A DNA stretch of 64,000 nucleotides from Sepiola atlantica (GCA_963556195.1 OY744522.1:38657763-38721762), one strand, 5' to 3'; positions 35,090 to 46,180 are shown, counted from the stretch's first letter. Notes: generated from the letters alone by a model not told the origin. Numbers and translations are program-made.

Positions 35090-35690
35090 ATAAAAGAGTG
35101 AATAATTCCATTACCGTCGACAATCCTTAGATTCCTACAACAGATGTCTTTAAGTATCTGGGTCAAGAGTGGCTGCTGACGAAAGCCTGAAACCTGATAT
35201 CATAGCACGCATGAATGAAGTCCCACTGAAGTGGAGAACCACAACTCTAGTGATGTGCTATGAGAAGATCAGTGACCGGTTAAAATCCAATATCTATTGC
35301 TCAGTAATCCGACCAGTCACAATTTATAGTACTGAATGTTGACCAGCCACAAACGAGCTGGAGAACCGTCTTGGTTTCATGGAGACGAAGGTGTTGCGTC
35401 AGATATCAGACATTACCTTACTCGATCTCATCACGAAGGATAGCCTTCGTCGGCGATATGGAGTGGCGCCAATCGGCGAGAAGCTACACCAATCTTGACT
35501 GAAATGGTACGGCCATGTCCTACAAACTAACGACAGCCTTGCCAAGGTGGAGTACGAACTGACAGTTGAGGACTGGCGGCTAAGAGGATGGTTAAACGAA
35601 TGTTGGCTCGACACGCTTCACAGGACTTGAAAATCGCCGGAGTGCACCCTGATCAGGCACGCCACCGGAGGAAATAGGGGAACACAATCA
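35090..35690 (+). pseudogene. RTE-like LINE, RT C-terminal fragment
   Basis: Translation across several frames reads FKYLGS, then ARMNEVPLKWRTTT, VIRPVTIYSTECWPATNELE, METKVLRQISDITLLDLITK, RRRYGVAPIGEKLHQS, LKWYGHVLQTNDSLAKVEYE and GWLNECWLDTLH. This is the characteristic end of RTE/BovB-type RT proteins, where KWYGHV and RRRP-W-D- patterns are conserved. Two or more in-frame stops and a frameshift are present. Endonuclease and RT core are missing. Confidence 0.75.
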
Positions 35691-36638
35691 CATCTGCAGA
35701 CTCTGCGATATGATGCGGGATGACCCAGGTAAGAAGAGAAAGCAATGCTTTATCAACACACAAAATGCAGATCTTTTTATTGCTTTGAAAATTTTCAACA
35801 TTAGCTTAACTTAAATAACTGTAATTTGTAAACTTATAAATCCGATTGGGCTCAAATTCTGACATCTGCCATTTGAAGATTAGTACTTTATAAAAATAAT
35901 ATGGATGTTTAATGAACGGTGCCGTCTATATGTAAGGCCCGAGACATATTGTGTTGAATGTTATGGACATAAAAACCCATTGGACACCAAAGCATATGCA
36001 CAAAACACAACAGTGTCTAAATACACATGGAACCGTAAAGTTCAAACCAAACCACACCGAAACATCGCGCCAACTTATCACAACTCTCGATACTGTAAGC
36101 TATGCTTTTACAAGTAGGCAGCGATAATTTCATATATAAGAAATTTATTGAGTATCGGATCGGAGCTTATATATATATATAAATATAGACACGAAATCTA
36201 ATTCCTAAAACAAATGATTTGAAAGACTAAAATAAACAAATAAATTAGCAAAGTAAATAATAAATACAACAGATTGAAAAGAAAGAGTAAATAAATACAA
36301 ATTACATAAACAAACACCTTACAAAAAAAACAATGCATAAATATAGCAAATCCTGAATCTACATACACATAGGTCTCTCCCTCTCTCTCTCTCTCTCTTA
36401 CTCCCTTACGTGTTTCTGGCTCAAATCCGTCATCAGCTTGGCTAACTTAGAAAAGAATCGAATCTTCGATGTTGATGTCAACAGTCTAGCGTTTTCCCCC
36501 AGTCTACGACGCCTTGCCTGGAATTATGAACGGTTTTTATCACCTAAATATTTAATGTATTTTATGCAATTTATTTGGTGATTTCACCATTCGTTGTTCT
36601 TTTGCTTACTACTATTTTGATTGTTACACTTCCTAAGT

Positions 36639-36644
<6 letters not shown>
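35691..36644. other. Unassigned, TC microsatellite and hammerhead-like motif
   Basis: (TC)n at about 36372-36398. On the minus strand, 36400-36440 reads CTGATGACGGATTTGAGCCA then GAAACACGTAAGG. This resembles a hammerhead core with one extra base and a damaged stem II. No gene. Confidence 0.45.

Positions 36645-36692
<48 letters not shown>
36645..36692. repeat. (TA)n microsatellite
   Basis: About 48 bp of AT. Confidence 0.95.
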
Positions 36693-36693
<1 letters not shown>

Positions 36694-36704
36694 CATTATG
36701 TATG

Positions 36705-36935
36705 TTTCGGCAGCAAGTCATTTATTATACACGCGTCGTTAAAGACCACGGAGTTTTCTCTATTCGCTATCTTTCTTGTTAATTTCTCGACGCGGCGAGT
36801 ATGGCACCTAACGTTGTATCGTGGGCCATTCCTCTAGCGCTTTCGGTCTCTCGACCGTCTTCAGGAGCCTGTGTCTTATTGAGCCGTATTTAAAGTTTCA
36901 TTATTATTTATATATCTATTAATTTACATACGTAT
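36705..36935 (-). mobile_element. Penelope-like element, solitary 3' terminus
   Basis: About 80% similar by eye to 32135-32360: GGCAGCAAGTCATTTATTAT, GTTAAAGACCACGGA, CGACGCGGCGAGTATGGCAC, CATTCCTCTAGCGCTTTCGG and GACCGTCTTCAGGAGCCTG. On the minus strand CTGAAGA is followed by a perfect GGTC-GAGA-GACC stem and GAAA. No RT attached. Confidence 0.78.
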
Positions 36936-37156
36936 ATATATATACATATATATATACATATATATACATATATATACATATATATATACATACATATATA
37001 TACATATATATACACATATATATATACATATTTATATTCATATATATACATATATATATACATACATATATATATACATATATATACACATATATATACA
37101 TATTTATATTCATATATATACATATATATGTATACATATATATATACATATAAACA

Positions 37157-37195
<39 letters not shown>

Positions 37196-37206
37196 TGTAT
37201 ATATAT
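36936..37206. repeat. (TATATACATA)n-type array
   Basis: Imperfect 10-mer TATATACATA array with longer recurring blocks around ATATTTATATTCATATATAT (37028 and 37098), ending in pure TA. Confidence 0.92.
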
Positions 37207-37470
37207 GCCACCTGTTCTTTATGCTTATCGTAAAAATACTTTTCAACTAAAATATTCTCTTCGAATAAATAAAACAAATATCAGACTAAATTCTATTCAT
37301 GACATCTTATTCGAGTTTTGAACAATAGATTGAAAAATAGATGAAATTAAATTTTTTGCAAGCAATGACACGAGACACCCTGCAACCATCTTACCTTTGG
37401 CGATTGGACAATTTCATTGTTTAATGGGTGGGGAAGGTAATAAGATACCTTACACACAAATGTACGAACG

Positions 37471-37472
<2 letters not shown>
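37207..37472. other. Unassigned
   Basis: Short AT-rich spacer; nothing seen. Confidence 0.5.
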
Positions 37473-37535
<63 letters not shown>

Positions 37536-37821
37536 CTATTTTTATTAGTATTTTTTATTATTTTTTATTATTTTTATTATTTTTATTATTTTTATTTTTA
37601 TTATTTTTATTATTTTTATTATTTTATTTTTATTTTTATTATTTTCATCATTATTATTTTTATTTTTATTATTTTTATTTTATTTTTATTTTAATCATTT
37701 TTATTTTGATTATTTTTATTTAAATTTAATATATATATTTTTTAAATTATTTTTCTTTTAATTATAATTATTTTTATTATTATTTTTATTATTATTATTT
37801 TTATTATCATCATCGTCGTCG

Positions 37822-37888
<67 letters not shown>

Positions 37889-37916
37889 TATCATCATCAG
37901 CAGCAGCAGCATCCAG
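37473..37916. repeat. Trinucleotide and T-rich repeat block
   Basis: (ATC)n at 37473-37533, then TTTTTATTATT-type sequence to about 37800, then CGT/CAT repeats and (GCA)n to about 37916. Frames are poly-I, poly-S or poly-M artefacts. Confidence 0.95.
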
Positions 37917-38103
37917 ATTATAAGCGTTGTCTGCTTTTGATATAACCGAAATTTATCACTGACGAATAAAATAAGAATAGACTCATTGACATGAGATAGT
38001 GTAACCGAGGGAATATAAACAATTCGCATCCATCTAGTAATGCGATAATTCAGGATAAATTCTTAGGGATTTAATTCATGTGTTATTTATACAAATAAAT
38101 ATA

Positions 38104-38454
38104 CAGGTTGTCCATAAAGTCTCTTAACAATTAAAACATATATTACAATGACAGTTGATGAGATATCTTGACCAGATGTTTTTCGTCTTTATAAGTGTTT
38201 ATTGAAGTTTTGTTTTATTAACAATCACGTTTTGTATTTCATATATTTTGTCAATGGAAGGGCAACTGGTACATGCACTTCTACAAAATGTTTATTGAAG
38301 TTTTGTTTTATTAACAATCACGTTTTGTATTTAATATATTTTGTCAATGGAAGGGCAACTGGTACATGCACTTCTACAAAATGGCTACTACTCAAGAGAA
38401 GGAACAAAATAATTTAAGAATATTAAATTGTAAATATACTTTATGGACACTCCG
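38104..38454. mobile_element. Mariner-type MITE with internal 93-bp duplication
   Basis: The ends CAGGTTGTCCATAAAGT and ACTTTATGGACACTCCG are inverted repeats, and both are bordered by TA (38102-38103, 38455-38456). The 351-bp size and TA target fit a Tc1/mariner-mobilised MITE. Inside, a 93-bp unit (38196-38288 and 38289-38381) is tandemly duplicated with one or two differences; because 93 is divisible by 3, a 71-codon frame repeats itself. Confidence 0.8.
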
Positions 38455-38456
38455 TA

Positions 38457-39531
38457 TTTCAGATTAATTATATTAAACATGGTTTGAACAATGTACAAAT
38501 TTGGAATTAGGACCTCTAAAATATTTTCATTTTGTTTTGTTTGTGTCTTAACTTTTGAGCTGATGTCGCTATTTTATTTCATTTATTTCTAATGTTATTA
38601 TTATGGAATATTTATCTCGGCCAAGGAGGTTATGATTTTGGTCGAAATTGTTCTTCACCATATTTTTTGTTTGTTTTTGTTTTTACATTGATTGTACACA
38701 TTGTTTCTTGTCTACATCGCTTGACTAATCGTTATCAATCTTTGAGAAAATATCAGTGATGGTCCCACTTAGAACTGATTGAGCTTTTAGATATTTAAGT
38801 CAAAGATCAAGATCACAGAAATGTTGAACATCACACTTTTGCCGATAACTCCGGCTCTGTCCACGATTGAGACTGTTGTAAACCATGTAATTTAGGTTAT
38901 AATAATTAATAACTCGTGAAACAAAATGGATGACTTTTCAACAGAAAGGTTTAACAGATTTATTAAAAATGAAATTAGAATGAAATGAGTTATTTAGCCG
39001 CTGTAACGCGAGATGAAATATGAGACAGTCTGATCGGTGGTCAATGTTTACTTTTTACTCCGGCCAGACACTCGACAAGGGGCGATAACTCTGAAATGGT
39101 CCAAGGGACATAATTGCGTTTTCTTTAGTTATCCTAACAGAGACTCGCTACTAAAACCATATTATAGACAATAAAGTCCTGTGTCTTATACCATATTGAC
39201 TTGGAACTTGACCTTGAGTTTGGTCAATATCGACATTTAGCAGAATTTAAACTTCCAATTTTTCCAAATCTGATGTATGGATCTGATGGTTTTTGATAAC
39301 AGTAACCACAATGCAAGTTGTCAGCCTGATCAGATAAATAGTTTTCGAGTCATCAACGTGGCATAACTTCGGGGATACTTCATAGTATATAAAGAAGCAA
39401 TGTACAGGTAAAACGGCCGCGAGAAATCGACACAGACAGTAATTGAAATTAAGATATACTTACTTGAGAGGCGAGGGAAGTGTCTTGTTGTCTACAGTGT
39501 TCGACGCTTGTGCAGAACTCGCTTATATATA
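38457..39531. other. No recognised gene
   Basis: About 1 kb of unassigned DNA before the hammerhead repeat. Confidence 0.5.
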
Positions 39532-39981
39532 TGAAAAATACTTGTAATCCAGGGTTTCGAATCGTACGACCGGTAGTGAATAGTCATATCTCTATGCTGA
39601 TGAGTCCTGATTGAAAAGGGACGAAACGTATACGTACATAGATAATAAACAACAACAAATATTTTATATTTGTCGCTCCTCGTAAAATAAGTAGAGCACT
39701 CTAAATGGTAGTACAAACACAGCATGACGTCACTTGCTTTATATGCATCATTCCTTCTTTAATAGAAGTAGAATGCCTCGACATCAAGCCGCTTTTATAT
39801 GTGTTAAATTATCATTGTTTATCGGCTATTCAAATATTGGGCGCGCGGTTAACGACGTTGGATGTAAGTTGAAAAATACTTGTAATCCAGGGTTTCAAAT
39901 CGTACGACCGGTAGTGAATAGTCATATCTCCTGATTGAAAAGGGACGAAACGTATACGTACATAGATAATAAACAACAACA

Positions 39982-39990
<9 letters not shown>
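39532..39990 (+). mobile_element. Retrozyme-like tandem repeat (338-nt period) with hammerhead
   Basis: TGAAAAATACTTGTAATCCA opens the unit at 39532 and again at 39870, so the period is 338 nt and ~1.35 units are present. Each unit copy holds a B-box-like GGTTTCGAATCG and ends AAACAACAACAAATATT. An A-box-like GCGCGCGGTTAACGACGTTG lies at 39841-39860, just upstream of the second unit start. The first unit has a complete hammerhead (39591-39642); the second has a 14-nt deletion of its core. Tandem units of 200-400 nt, each with a type I hammerhead, are the known layout of animal retrozymes. Confidence 0.78.
39591..39642 (+). ncRNA. Hammerhead ribozyme, type I, complete
   Basis: CTGATGA at 39597-39603. 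Stem II GTCC/GGAC (39604-39607, 39619-39622) with an 11-nt loop. GAA at 39623-39625. Stem III ACG/CGT closed by TATA (39626-39635). Cleavage-site base A39636, preceded by T. Stem I TCTATG/CATAGA (39591-39596, 39637-39642). All invariant core bases are present. The very short stem III matches retrozyme and Penelope-type hammerheads, which usually cleave well as dimers. Confidence 0.88.

Positions 39991-40043
<53 letters not shown>
39988..40043. repeat. (TA)n microsatellite
   Basis: About 55 bp of AT, replacing the remainder of the second retrozyme unit. Confidence 0.95.
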
Positions 40044-40046
<3 letters not shown>

Positions 40047-40054
40047 CATACATA

Positions 40055-40090
40055 CTAGACTACCTGTCCCCGTTGGGTGACAATCACTAC
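40055..40090 (-). mobile_element. Helitron-like 3' terminus
   Basis: CTAG at 40055-40058, with a short CCC-AACG-GGG hairpin upstream on the minus strand (ACCCAACGGGGACAGGTAGT). The other end was not found, so the extent is unknown. Confidence 0.4.
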
Positions 40091-41316
40091 CTCTATTTGT
40101 TCCACTTTGATTTTATTTCTACGAAGACACTATGGAAATTAGCTGAAAAGAGAGAATCACTCTTTCTTTAACTGCTAACAAAGACATTAACATATATTAG
40201 AGATTCGTTGAATTAGCATACAGAAAAAGAGAACGATAGAAATACATTAATAGCTAAGTGAGAGATGAGTGACTTGTTCAGTTTATTACATATTACGGCT
40301 AATTAGAACGATGGATTTGATTTTAAAAGATAACTCAATCCCAGAACTTATGAATATTCAGCATGTATTTTGCGTCAGTAACGTTTATGGAAAAATACAT
40401 TATGGAAATAAACATGGATTAGCTAAGCGGCGGGTTAGTTGTATATAAACACACTCCTGAAGATTAATGAACACTAAATATTAATGTCTGTGCTTATAAA
40501 TAGTTTGAATCAAAAATAAGAGAGAGAGAGAGAGGGGGGGAGAGAGAGGGGGAAGGAGAGAGAGAGGGGGGGAGATTACTCATTGTAGACGCTCGTTTAA
40601 AGCAAATATTTAATACGCAAATAAGTCGATGTTTTTATAAGCAACAAATAATAAAAAGTTAAAGATTACAGAAGAGCATTTTAAACCACCTTCTCACTCT
40701 TTCTCTACTCGCGTATCTCTTGCTCTCGTCTCATTTTTTGTGTGGCAAACGAACGAAACATATAAACATATAAACATTTGGATAAACCATATAGCTGTTA
40801 AAAATAATTTCCAGTGAAATTGTAAACCCAGGACGGAGTACGCTCAGACTAATATCGCGCTGGTAAGTAATTTGATTAGTTCGTACTAAAAAAGTTTTTA
40901 AAAAAATAAAAAAATGATGACGTTTCGTGTTTTTGATTGTCTGTCTCTGTTTTCATGGCGCCGGGTCGTTGGCTGAAATGAGATGATTTTCATGCGAATA
41001 AAGAATGCGTGATCAATCAAATGTAAGCGGTCCAGACGCTGGAGACACCAATTAATGCTTCCAATATACGTTTTGGATCTCGGATGCAATAGCGCCCCCC
41101 CCCCGAATGAAATATTAAATAGTGTCGACAAAAGGGACAGAATTATCGACGTGAATGGCGCTGCATCGGTTGGGAGATTGGGATTACGGTATCAAATGTA
41201 GCCTCTGTCACCCTAGAATGGAAAGTGGAGATAGTTCGAAGGAGTTGGCATGTCTCGCATTATTATTGAAGAATTTTCACTCTTATAATCAATCAGAGTT
41301 TAAGGTTCTTACAGAC
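40091..41316. other. No recognised gene; purine-rich microsatellite
   Basis: (AG)n and G runs at about 40519-40577; a C run near 41094. Nothing coding. Confidence 0.5.
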
Positions 41317-41317
41317 A

Positions 41318-41950
41318 ACTAAAAGAATACCTCTCCCAGGACGGATAACATTTATTTCGCGGAGAAAACAGTTTGCACCACTTTTATGTCCCCTTACAAA
41401 GATTAAAACCAAGATATAACGATTCTTATGTCCAGAATCCTTATTCCAATTTTGATCAAAATCCGTTACATGATTTTGATTCTAGAAAATGTCTAAAATT
41501 TAAGGCTTGATCTGAAAAGGTATTCAGAAGAAATTAAAATTCATGGAAACCTTGCATAATTGGTATCTAATGGCTATGGATCAAATTTAATGCAAATCTG
41601 AAATATCCGAATTTTCAAATAGGAGGTTTCGCCCATATTATGCCTCTTAAAACCCTTTTAAATACACGAAATAAATGTTGGGAATATTTATTAATTGATG
41701 TCTAATAGCTATTGTTAAACTTTCACAAAAAAGTCGGAGGTGTTTGAATTTTCAAGAAGGGCTTCCACATCCTCTTTGACTCTTTTGCATGGCACTATAT
41801 TAAACTAAATATAGCACAGATTAAGCACCCTAATGGCTAGAAACTGTGTTCCAAAATTCATAATGATCGGTTAATTAGTTTAGAAGTGATATCTGCACAT
41901 AGAAATATATAAACATATACACATACCTAAGTTTATAAAGATAGACATTA
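41318..41950 (-). mobile_element. Non-autonomous Helitron-like element, best-preserved inner sequence
   Basis: Shares with the 8362, 21079 and 26747 copies: TTCCAATTTTGATCAAAATC, TCAAATTTAATGCAAATCTG, AATAGGAGGTTTCGCCCATA, GTTCCAAAATTCATAATGAT then CGGTTAATTAGTTTAGAAGT, and ATATATAAACATATACACAT. The left end reads ACTAAAAGAATACC, a mutated CTAG. The right end on the minus strand is TCTATCTTTATAAAC. Confidence 0.6.
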
Positions 41951-41967
41951 CTGGCTTATTGCATTCT

Positions 41968-42268
41968 TCATTAATAATTAAAAAATACATACATTTAATA
42001 ATTAAAAAATACATACATTTAATAATTAAAAAGTAAATACATTTAATAATTAAAAAAATACATATATTTAATAATTAAAAATACATACATTTAATAATTA
42101 AAAAATACATACATTTAATAATTAAAAAGTAAATACATTTAATAATTAAAAAAATACATACATTTAATAATTAAAAATACATACATTTAATAATTAAAAA
42201 ATACATACATCTAATAATTAAAAATACATACATTTAATAATTAAAAAATACATACATTTAATAATTAC
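41968..42268. repeat. ~24-bp minisatellite with higher-order pattern
   Basis: About 12 units of AATAATTAAAAAATACATAC plus ATTT. Variants occur in order: A (six A's then TACATAC), B (AAAAAGTAAATAC), C (seven A's), D (five A's). The ABCD block occurs twice in succession. Confidence 0.92.
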
Positions 42269-42834
42269 CTAACTACTTTTCATGTTTCCTAAACTGGCAT
42301 GACACATTCTTCTTGAATTTCATATGTAAGCAAGTTTAGTTTTGAAATATATTTTGTTTAATTTCGTTTGGTTTGCGTGCATATGTGCATGAGAATTTGG
42401 TTTCTACACAAGATATTAACTGTTTTCTTACGTATGGTTGCGTTTTCTAGTGTATGGTTTTCCTGCGTATTTTGTTTAAATATTTGGCGGTTTAGGAGCA
42501 GCATAGTCCTCTGTGGTTGGAAGATCTTATTTTCTGACCAAAATGATTATTATTTTATTAGGAGTTTATGTTGAAAGAAGCGAATAAAGATGTGTTAATT
42601 TAAAAGGATGTTGTACAGAAATAAACACTAATTTCTTAAATTAAATTTTAATTTATTCATGTCATCAAATAAAAAAACCGAATTTAATTCACATGGCCTA
42701 TGGTTTTCAATCATTTACAAATGGTGAAACGAGGAGAAATACACATTACTAGATGCCATTCAACAATATATTTAACAGAAATAGCCCTTAAAATTGAAAC
42801 CCTGAAGTTCAATCTTGGTATTACTTACCCTTTG
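42269..42834. other. No recognised gene
   Basis: AT-rich; the 68-codon frame at 42368 shows no domain. Confidence 0.5.
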
Positions 42835-43010
42835 CCCCCTCCCCTGCATGTGGCAGAAAGTGGGAAGAATAATTTCTAATCCCATAGAAATTGCCTGAGC
42901 AGCCCCGTCGGCATTCACCGGTGTGGGCGCTTTAGGCATCTGCTATAAACTAACCTATTCCCAAAGCGAGAAGCCACAGAGGGAGGGGGGTATCCTAGAA
43001 CAGAAAAATA
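42835..43010 (-). mobile_element. U2-headed SINE, diverged fragment
   Basis: AAATTGCCTGAGCAGCCCCG, CGGCATTCACCGGTGTGGGC and GGCATCTGCTATAAACTAAC match the SINE body in minus orientation. Head and outer 3' end are eroded. Confidence 0.6.
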
Positions 43011-43654
43011 CCACAGTCGGACAGAAAACAGGCCACTGCCTCACAATAAACAAGTCCGACTGATTGATTGTGTAAATACAATTATAACACCTGTAGAAAG
43101 GTAAAGTTTATCTTAGAGGGGAGAACAGCTATATTTTGTATTTATTTTTATAATTTACAAAGTTAGATACAATTTTAAAAAACTCAATTAATTAATTTGT
43201 AATTACGATTCTAAACAGGTGAATATTTATGAGGATAATATAAATTCTGATTTTAGGAATTAATTTACATTTTGGGTTTTAATTTTTAATAGATAAATAT
43301 ATATAAAAAAATTTAAATTTAAAAATTTATTTTTAAAATCTATCAATGATGTACATTCGTATGAATCAACGTGGTATGCTTAATTTTGACGGGTTCAATT
43401 CTGCTGTTGGCATTGGGTTTCTCCAATTCTTTCTAGAATAAGATAAGCATCCATAAGTTTAAGTGCTTCGACGGAACGGACTAGATACGGACATTGTGGT
43501 TAGTCCACATTGATAACCACTTGATTATGCCACCATCCAGAAAATTGCATAGGGCCGGTTTATATATGTATCTTGCAATGCTTAAATCTAAACATCGTTG
43601 TAATGTTAGTTTTGTATAATATTTAAACTAGAGTGACTAATGCAAATTATATGG
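43011..43654. other. No recognised gene
   Basis: AT-rich; nothing seen. Confidence 0.5.
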
Positions 43655-44052
43655 CTAATTCCATGAAAAATACCAGTATACTGAAATATATAATTAATAG
43701 AGTTAAGATGAAAATCCATATACACTAAATGTACAAAAGCAAAAAAGTTCCCAAATTTTTACACTTTTATTGTAATTAAGGGTATGCGAGCACAACATGG
43801 CTATATATTTTACTGGTAGGAATTTTTCTTCAGCGCACCTCACACACTTCATCCACACATGCATAGAGATTTATACTGTAGTGATGTGATAATGAAATGG
43901 TTTGGTTGATATGTAGTCATACCCTTAATGACAATAAAAGTGTAAACATTTTGGAATTTCCTTGCTTTTGTATATTTAGTGTATATGAATTTTCATCTTA
44001 ACCCTATTAAGGGCATATGATTTCTGTATACTGGCATTTTTCATGGAATGCC
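43655..44052. mobile_element. Palindromic (foldback/MITE-like) element, ~130-bp arms
   Basis: The left arm, from CATGAAAAATACCAGTATAC through AGATGAAAATCCATATACAC to TAATTAAGGGTATG, is the reverse complement of the right arm (CATACCCTTAATGACAATAA ... GTATACTGGCATTTTTCATG), with ~90% match by eye. The loop is ~130 nt. No coding. TSD not resolved. Confidence 0.8.
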
Positions 44053-44567
44053 ACTACCTTTGTAAAGGCTATGCCTCAATACTATGCCTTCTCATAACTG
44101 ATATAGTTGGTAGTTTGCCTAATCAAGGTATATGGTAAACTGAAATTAAAATGCCATCAACTAGACACTAGAACCTCTATCTATGCCAAAAATCAGCTGA
44201 ATCCATCAAATAGTTGATGAGCTACATGGTGGCACATACATACGTACGTACGTACGTACACACAGATAACATGTTTTCATGAATGAACTTTCTGGATCTC
44301 TCGGTTGCCTTGACAAATGATGCTGAAATTCTACACACTTATAGAACCTATCAAATAAAAATTTTGTGCAAAGTTTTAACTAATTTGGTTTATTGGTTTT
44401 TAAGTTATGATTGATCAAAGAAATGAGATTTCCAGCATAGGCCATTTGTGTAGTCTATTAAGGGGTAGAGCGCTTTCGCGCCTCCCTTGATTAATACAAA
44501 TAGAATTAATTTAATATTTTTTGTACTTATATATTTTATTAGGAGATGAACATATATATTGCCTGTA
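44053..44567. other. Unassigned, (TACG)n tract
   Basis: Short (TACG)n at about 44240-44259. Nothing coding. Confidence 0.5.
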
Positions 44568-44581
44568 AACAAGGCTTCCTT

Positions 44582-44915
44582 TTGGCCGGGATCAAAGTGT
44601 AGTATCTGTTCCGATGGATACTGCACCCCATAAACCGGTATCGTCTTGTCCTTCGGGGCTTGATTTCCGCCGGTCTATGGGTTTGTCCTGTGCAGTTCTA
44701 GGAGATCCACCCTCCCAGGCTTTGCCTTCTCACCTACTTGAGAAGAAGTTAGTTTATTGCTAATCGCCTGAGGCGCCCCTACTGGGGAATGCCGACGGGG
44801 CTGCCCAGGCAATTTTTAAATGTCATATGTGCTCTTCCTCTAGGGTGCTGATTTATCTGATCCCATTTTCCGACTTTGTGTCACATCTTACTGCTGTGGG
44901 AGGTAGATAAATACC
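44582..44915 (+). mobile_element. U2-headed SINE with perfect 14-bp TSD
   Basis: TTGGCCGGGATCAAAGTGTA starts the head, 5'-truncated by about 6 nt. The body has the TTGAGAAGAAGTTAG variant and the short 3' end (GTGGGAGGTAGATAAATA). It is flanked by AACAAGGCTTCCTT at 44568-44581 and 44916-44929. This is a clear LINE-type insertion signature that defines both ends. Confidence 0.9.
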
Positions 44916-45149
44916 AACAAGGCTTCCTTATTAGTGAGGGCGTTTCGTGTCACCAGTCAGAGTGCCTCTTTTTGGAGAGCTTGATTTTCCTATATCAAAA
45001 ATGAACCTTGAGTCTAAATTTGCCCCCGTGAGGAGGCAAATAAATAGGGACATTGTTTCCTCTTTTAATACAGGAGTTTGATTTATTGCCTATTGCATAG
45101 GCGTTCTTGTTTGTTAGGGAGTGCCCATGGGAGTATACAGGTATTCGAT

Positions 45150-45192
45150 TGGGGAGAAAATAGATACTACACTTTGATCCTAGGCTGAAGGC
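45150..45192 (-). repeat. U2-head fragment
   Basis: The minus strand reads CCTTCAGCCTAGGATCAAAG then TGTAGTATCTATTTTCT. A diverged body may extend left to about 44940, where faint SINE-like blocks remain (GTTTGATTTATTGCCTATTG). Confidence 0.6.
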
Positions 45193-45751
45193 AATGTAGT
45201 CCAGGTACATTTTTATCACAGCAGAATTTTATTTCTGATGTTTTAATCAATTTTGGAACAATTCATTTTAAATGAGTCAAGTCTGAATGCTTTACACACA
45301 GCTCAATGATATTTTTGCATTTCATATTTGGCGATCACATTTTTAAGTGGGGGTGGAAGGTGATTACGTAGGTGTATGTTTATATAGCTATTTTGTAGAG
45401 TTTAATAAAACATGAATTGATAAAAAATGTATATTACATTTGAATAAAGAAATATAATTGTGCCAGAAATCCTGTTCCATTGTACTGTTTGTATCTGACG
45501 AAAAAAAATCTACGTACACCCATTTACTTTCTGAGTAAGATATTAAGTAGAAGAGATATACAATGGGTGATCTGCGCATGTCAAGGTCACTGAAAACGAT
45601 CAGAGAAGAAAAAACAGAAAGAAAAGTATAAACCGTTTTAGATGATTTTTTCACAATTTTTCACCGTAGAAAATATATTGCATAACATAAAAAAAATATT
45701 GTAGTTCGATTCTTTACTTCCGACTAAGGACACCCACATAAACACACACAC

Positions 45752-45753
<2 letters not shown>
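45193..45753. other. No recognised gene
   Basis: AT-rich; nothing seen. Confidence 0.5.
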
Positions 45754-45838
<85 letters not shown>

Positions 45839-45876
45839 TCGGGCATATTGCTTCCACGTTATTATGCTTGAGAGAT

Positions 45877-45954
<78 letters not shown>
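45754..45954. repeat. (TA)n and (GA)n microsatellites
   Basis: (TA)n at 45754-45835 and (GA)n at 45869-45954, separated by 33 nt of unique sequence. Confidence 0.95.
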
Positions 45955-45957
<3 letters not shown>

Positions 45958-46075
45958 CTCTAACAGGACTACACGGCGTTGCCCGTGCTCCTGATTTAAT
46001 ATTGTTTTGTTTTTGTGAATAAAAATAAATAAAATCCAATTTAATTATGTTTTATCAATTTTAGTCATTGAATAT
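45955..46075 (-). mobile_element. Possible Helitron 3' terminus
   Basis: The minus strand has GCACGGGCAACGCCGTG, a CACGG/CCGTG hairpin, followed by TAGTCCTGTTAG. The end is TTAG rather than CTAG. The rest of the element is not identified. Confidence 0.4.
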
Positions 46076-46077
46076 AA

Positions 46078-46085
46078 AATTATTA

Positions 46086-46134
<49 letters not shown>

Positions 46135-46135
46135 G

Positions 46136-46180
<45 letters not shown>

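Noticed and set aside
39880..39990. Second active hammerhead in the retrozyme-like repeat
   Set aside because: The catalytic CTGATGA and half of stem I are deleted.
41968..42268. CRISPR array
   Set aside because: The units are contiguous minisatellite repeats without unique spacers, in a eukaryotic context.
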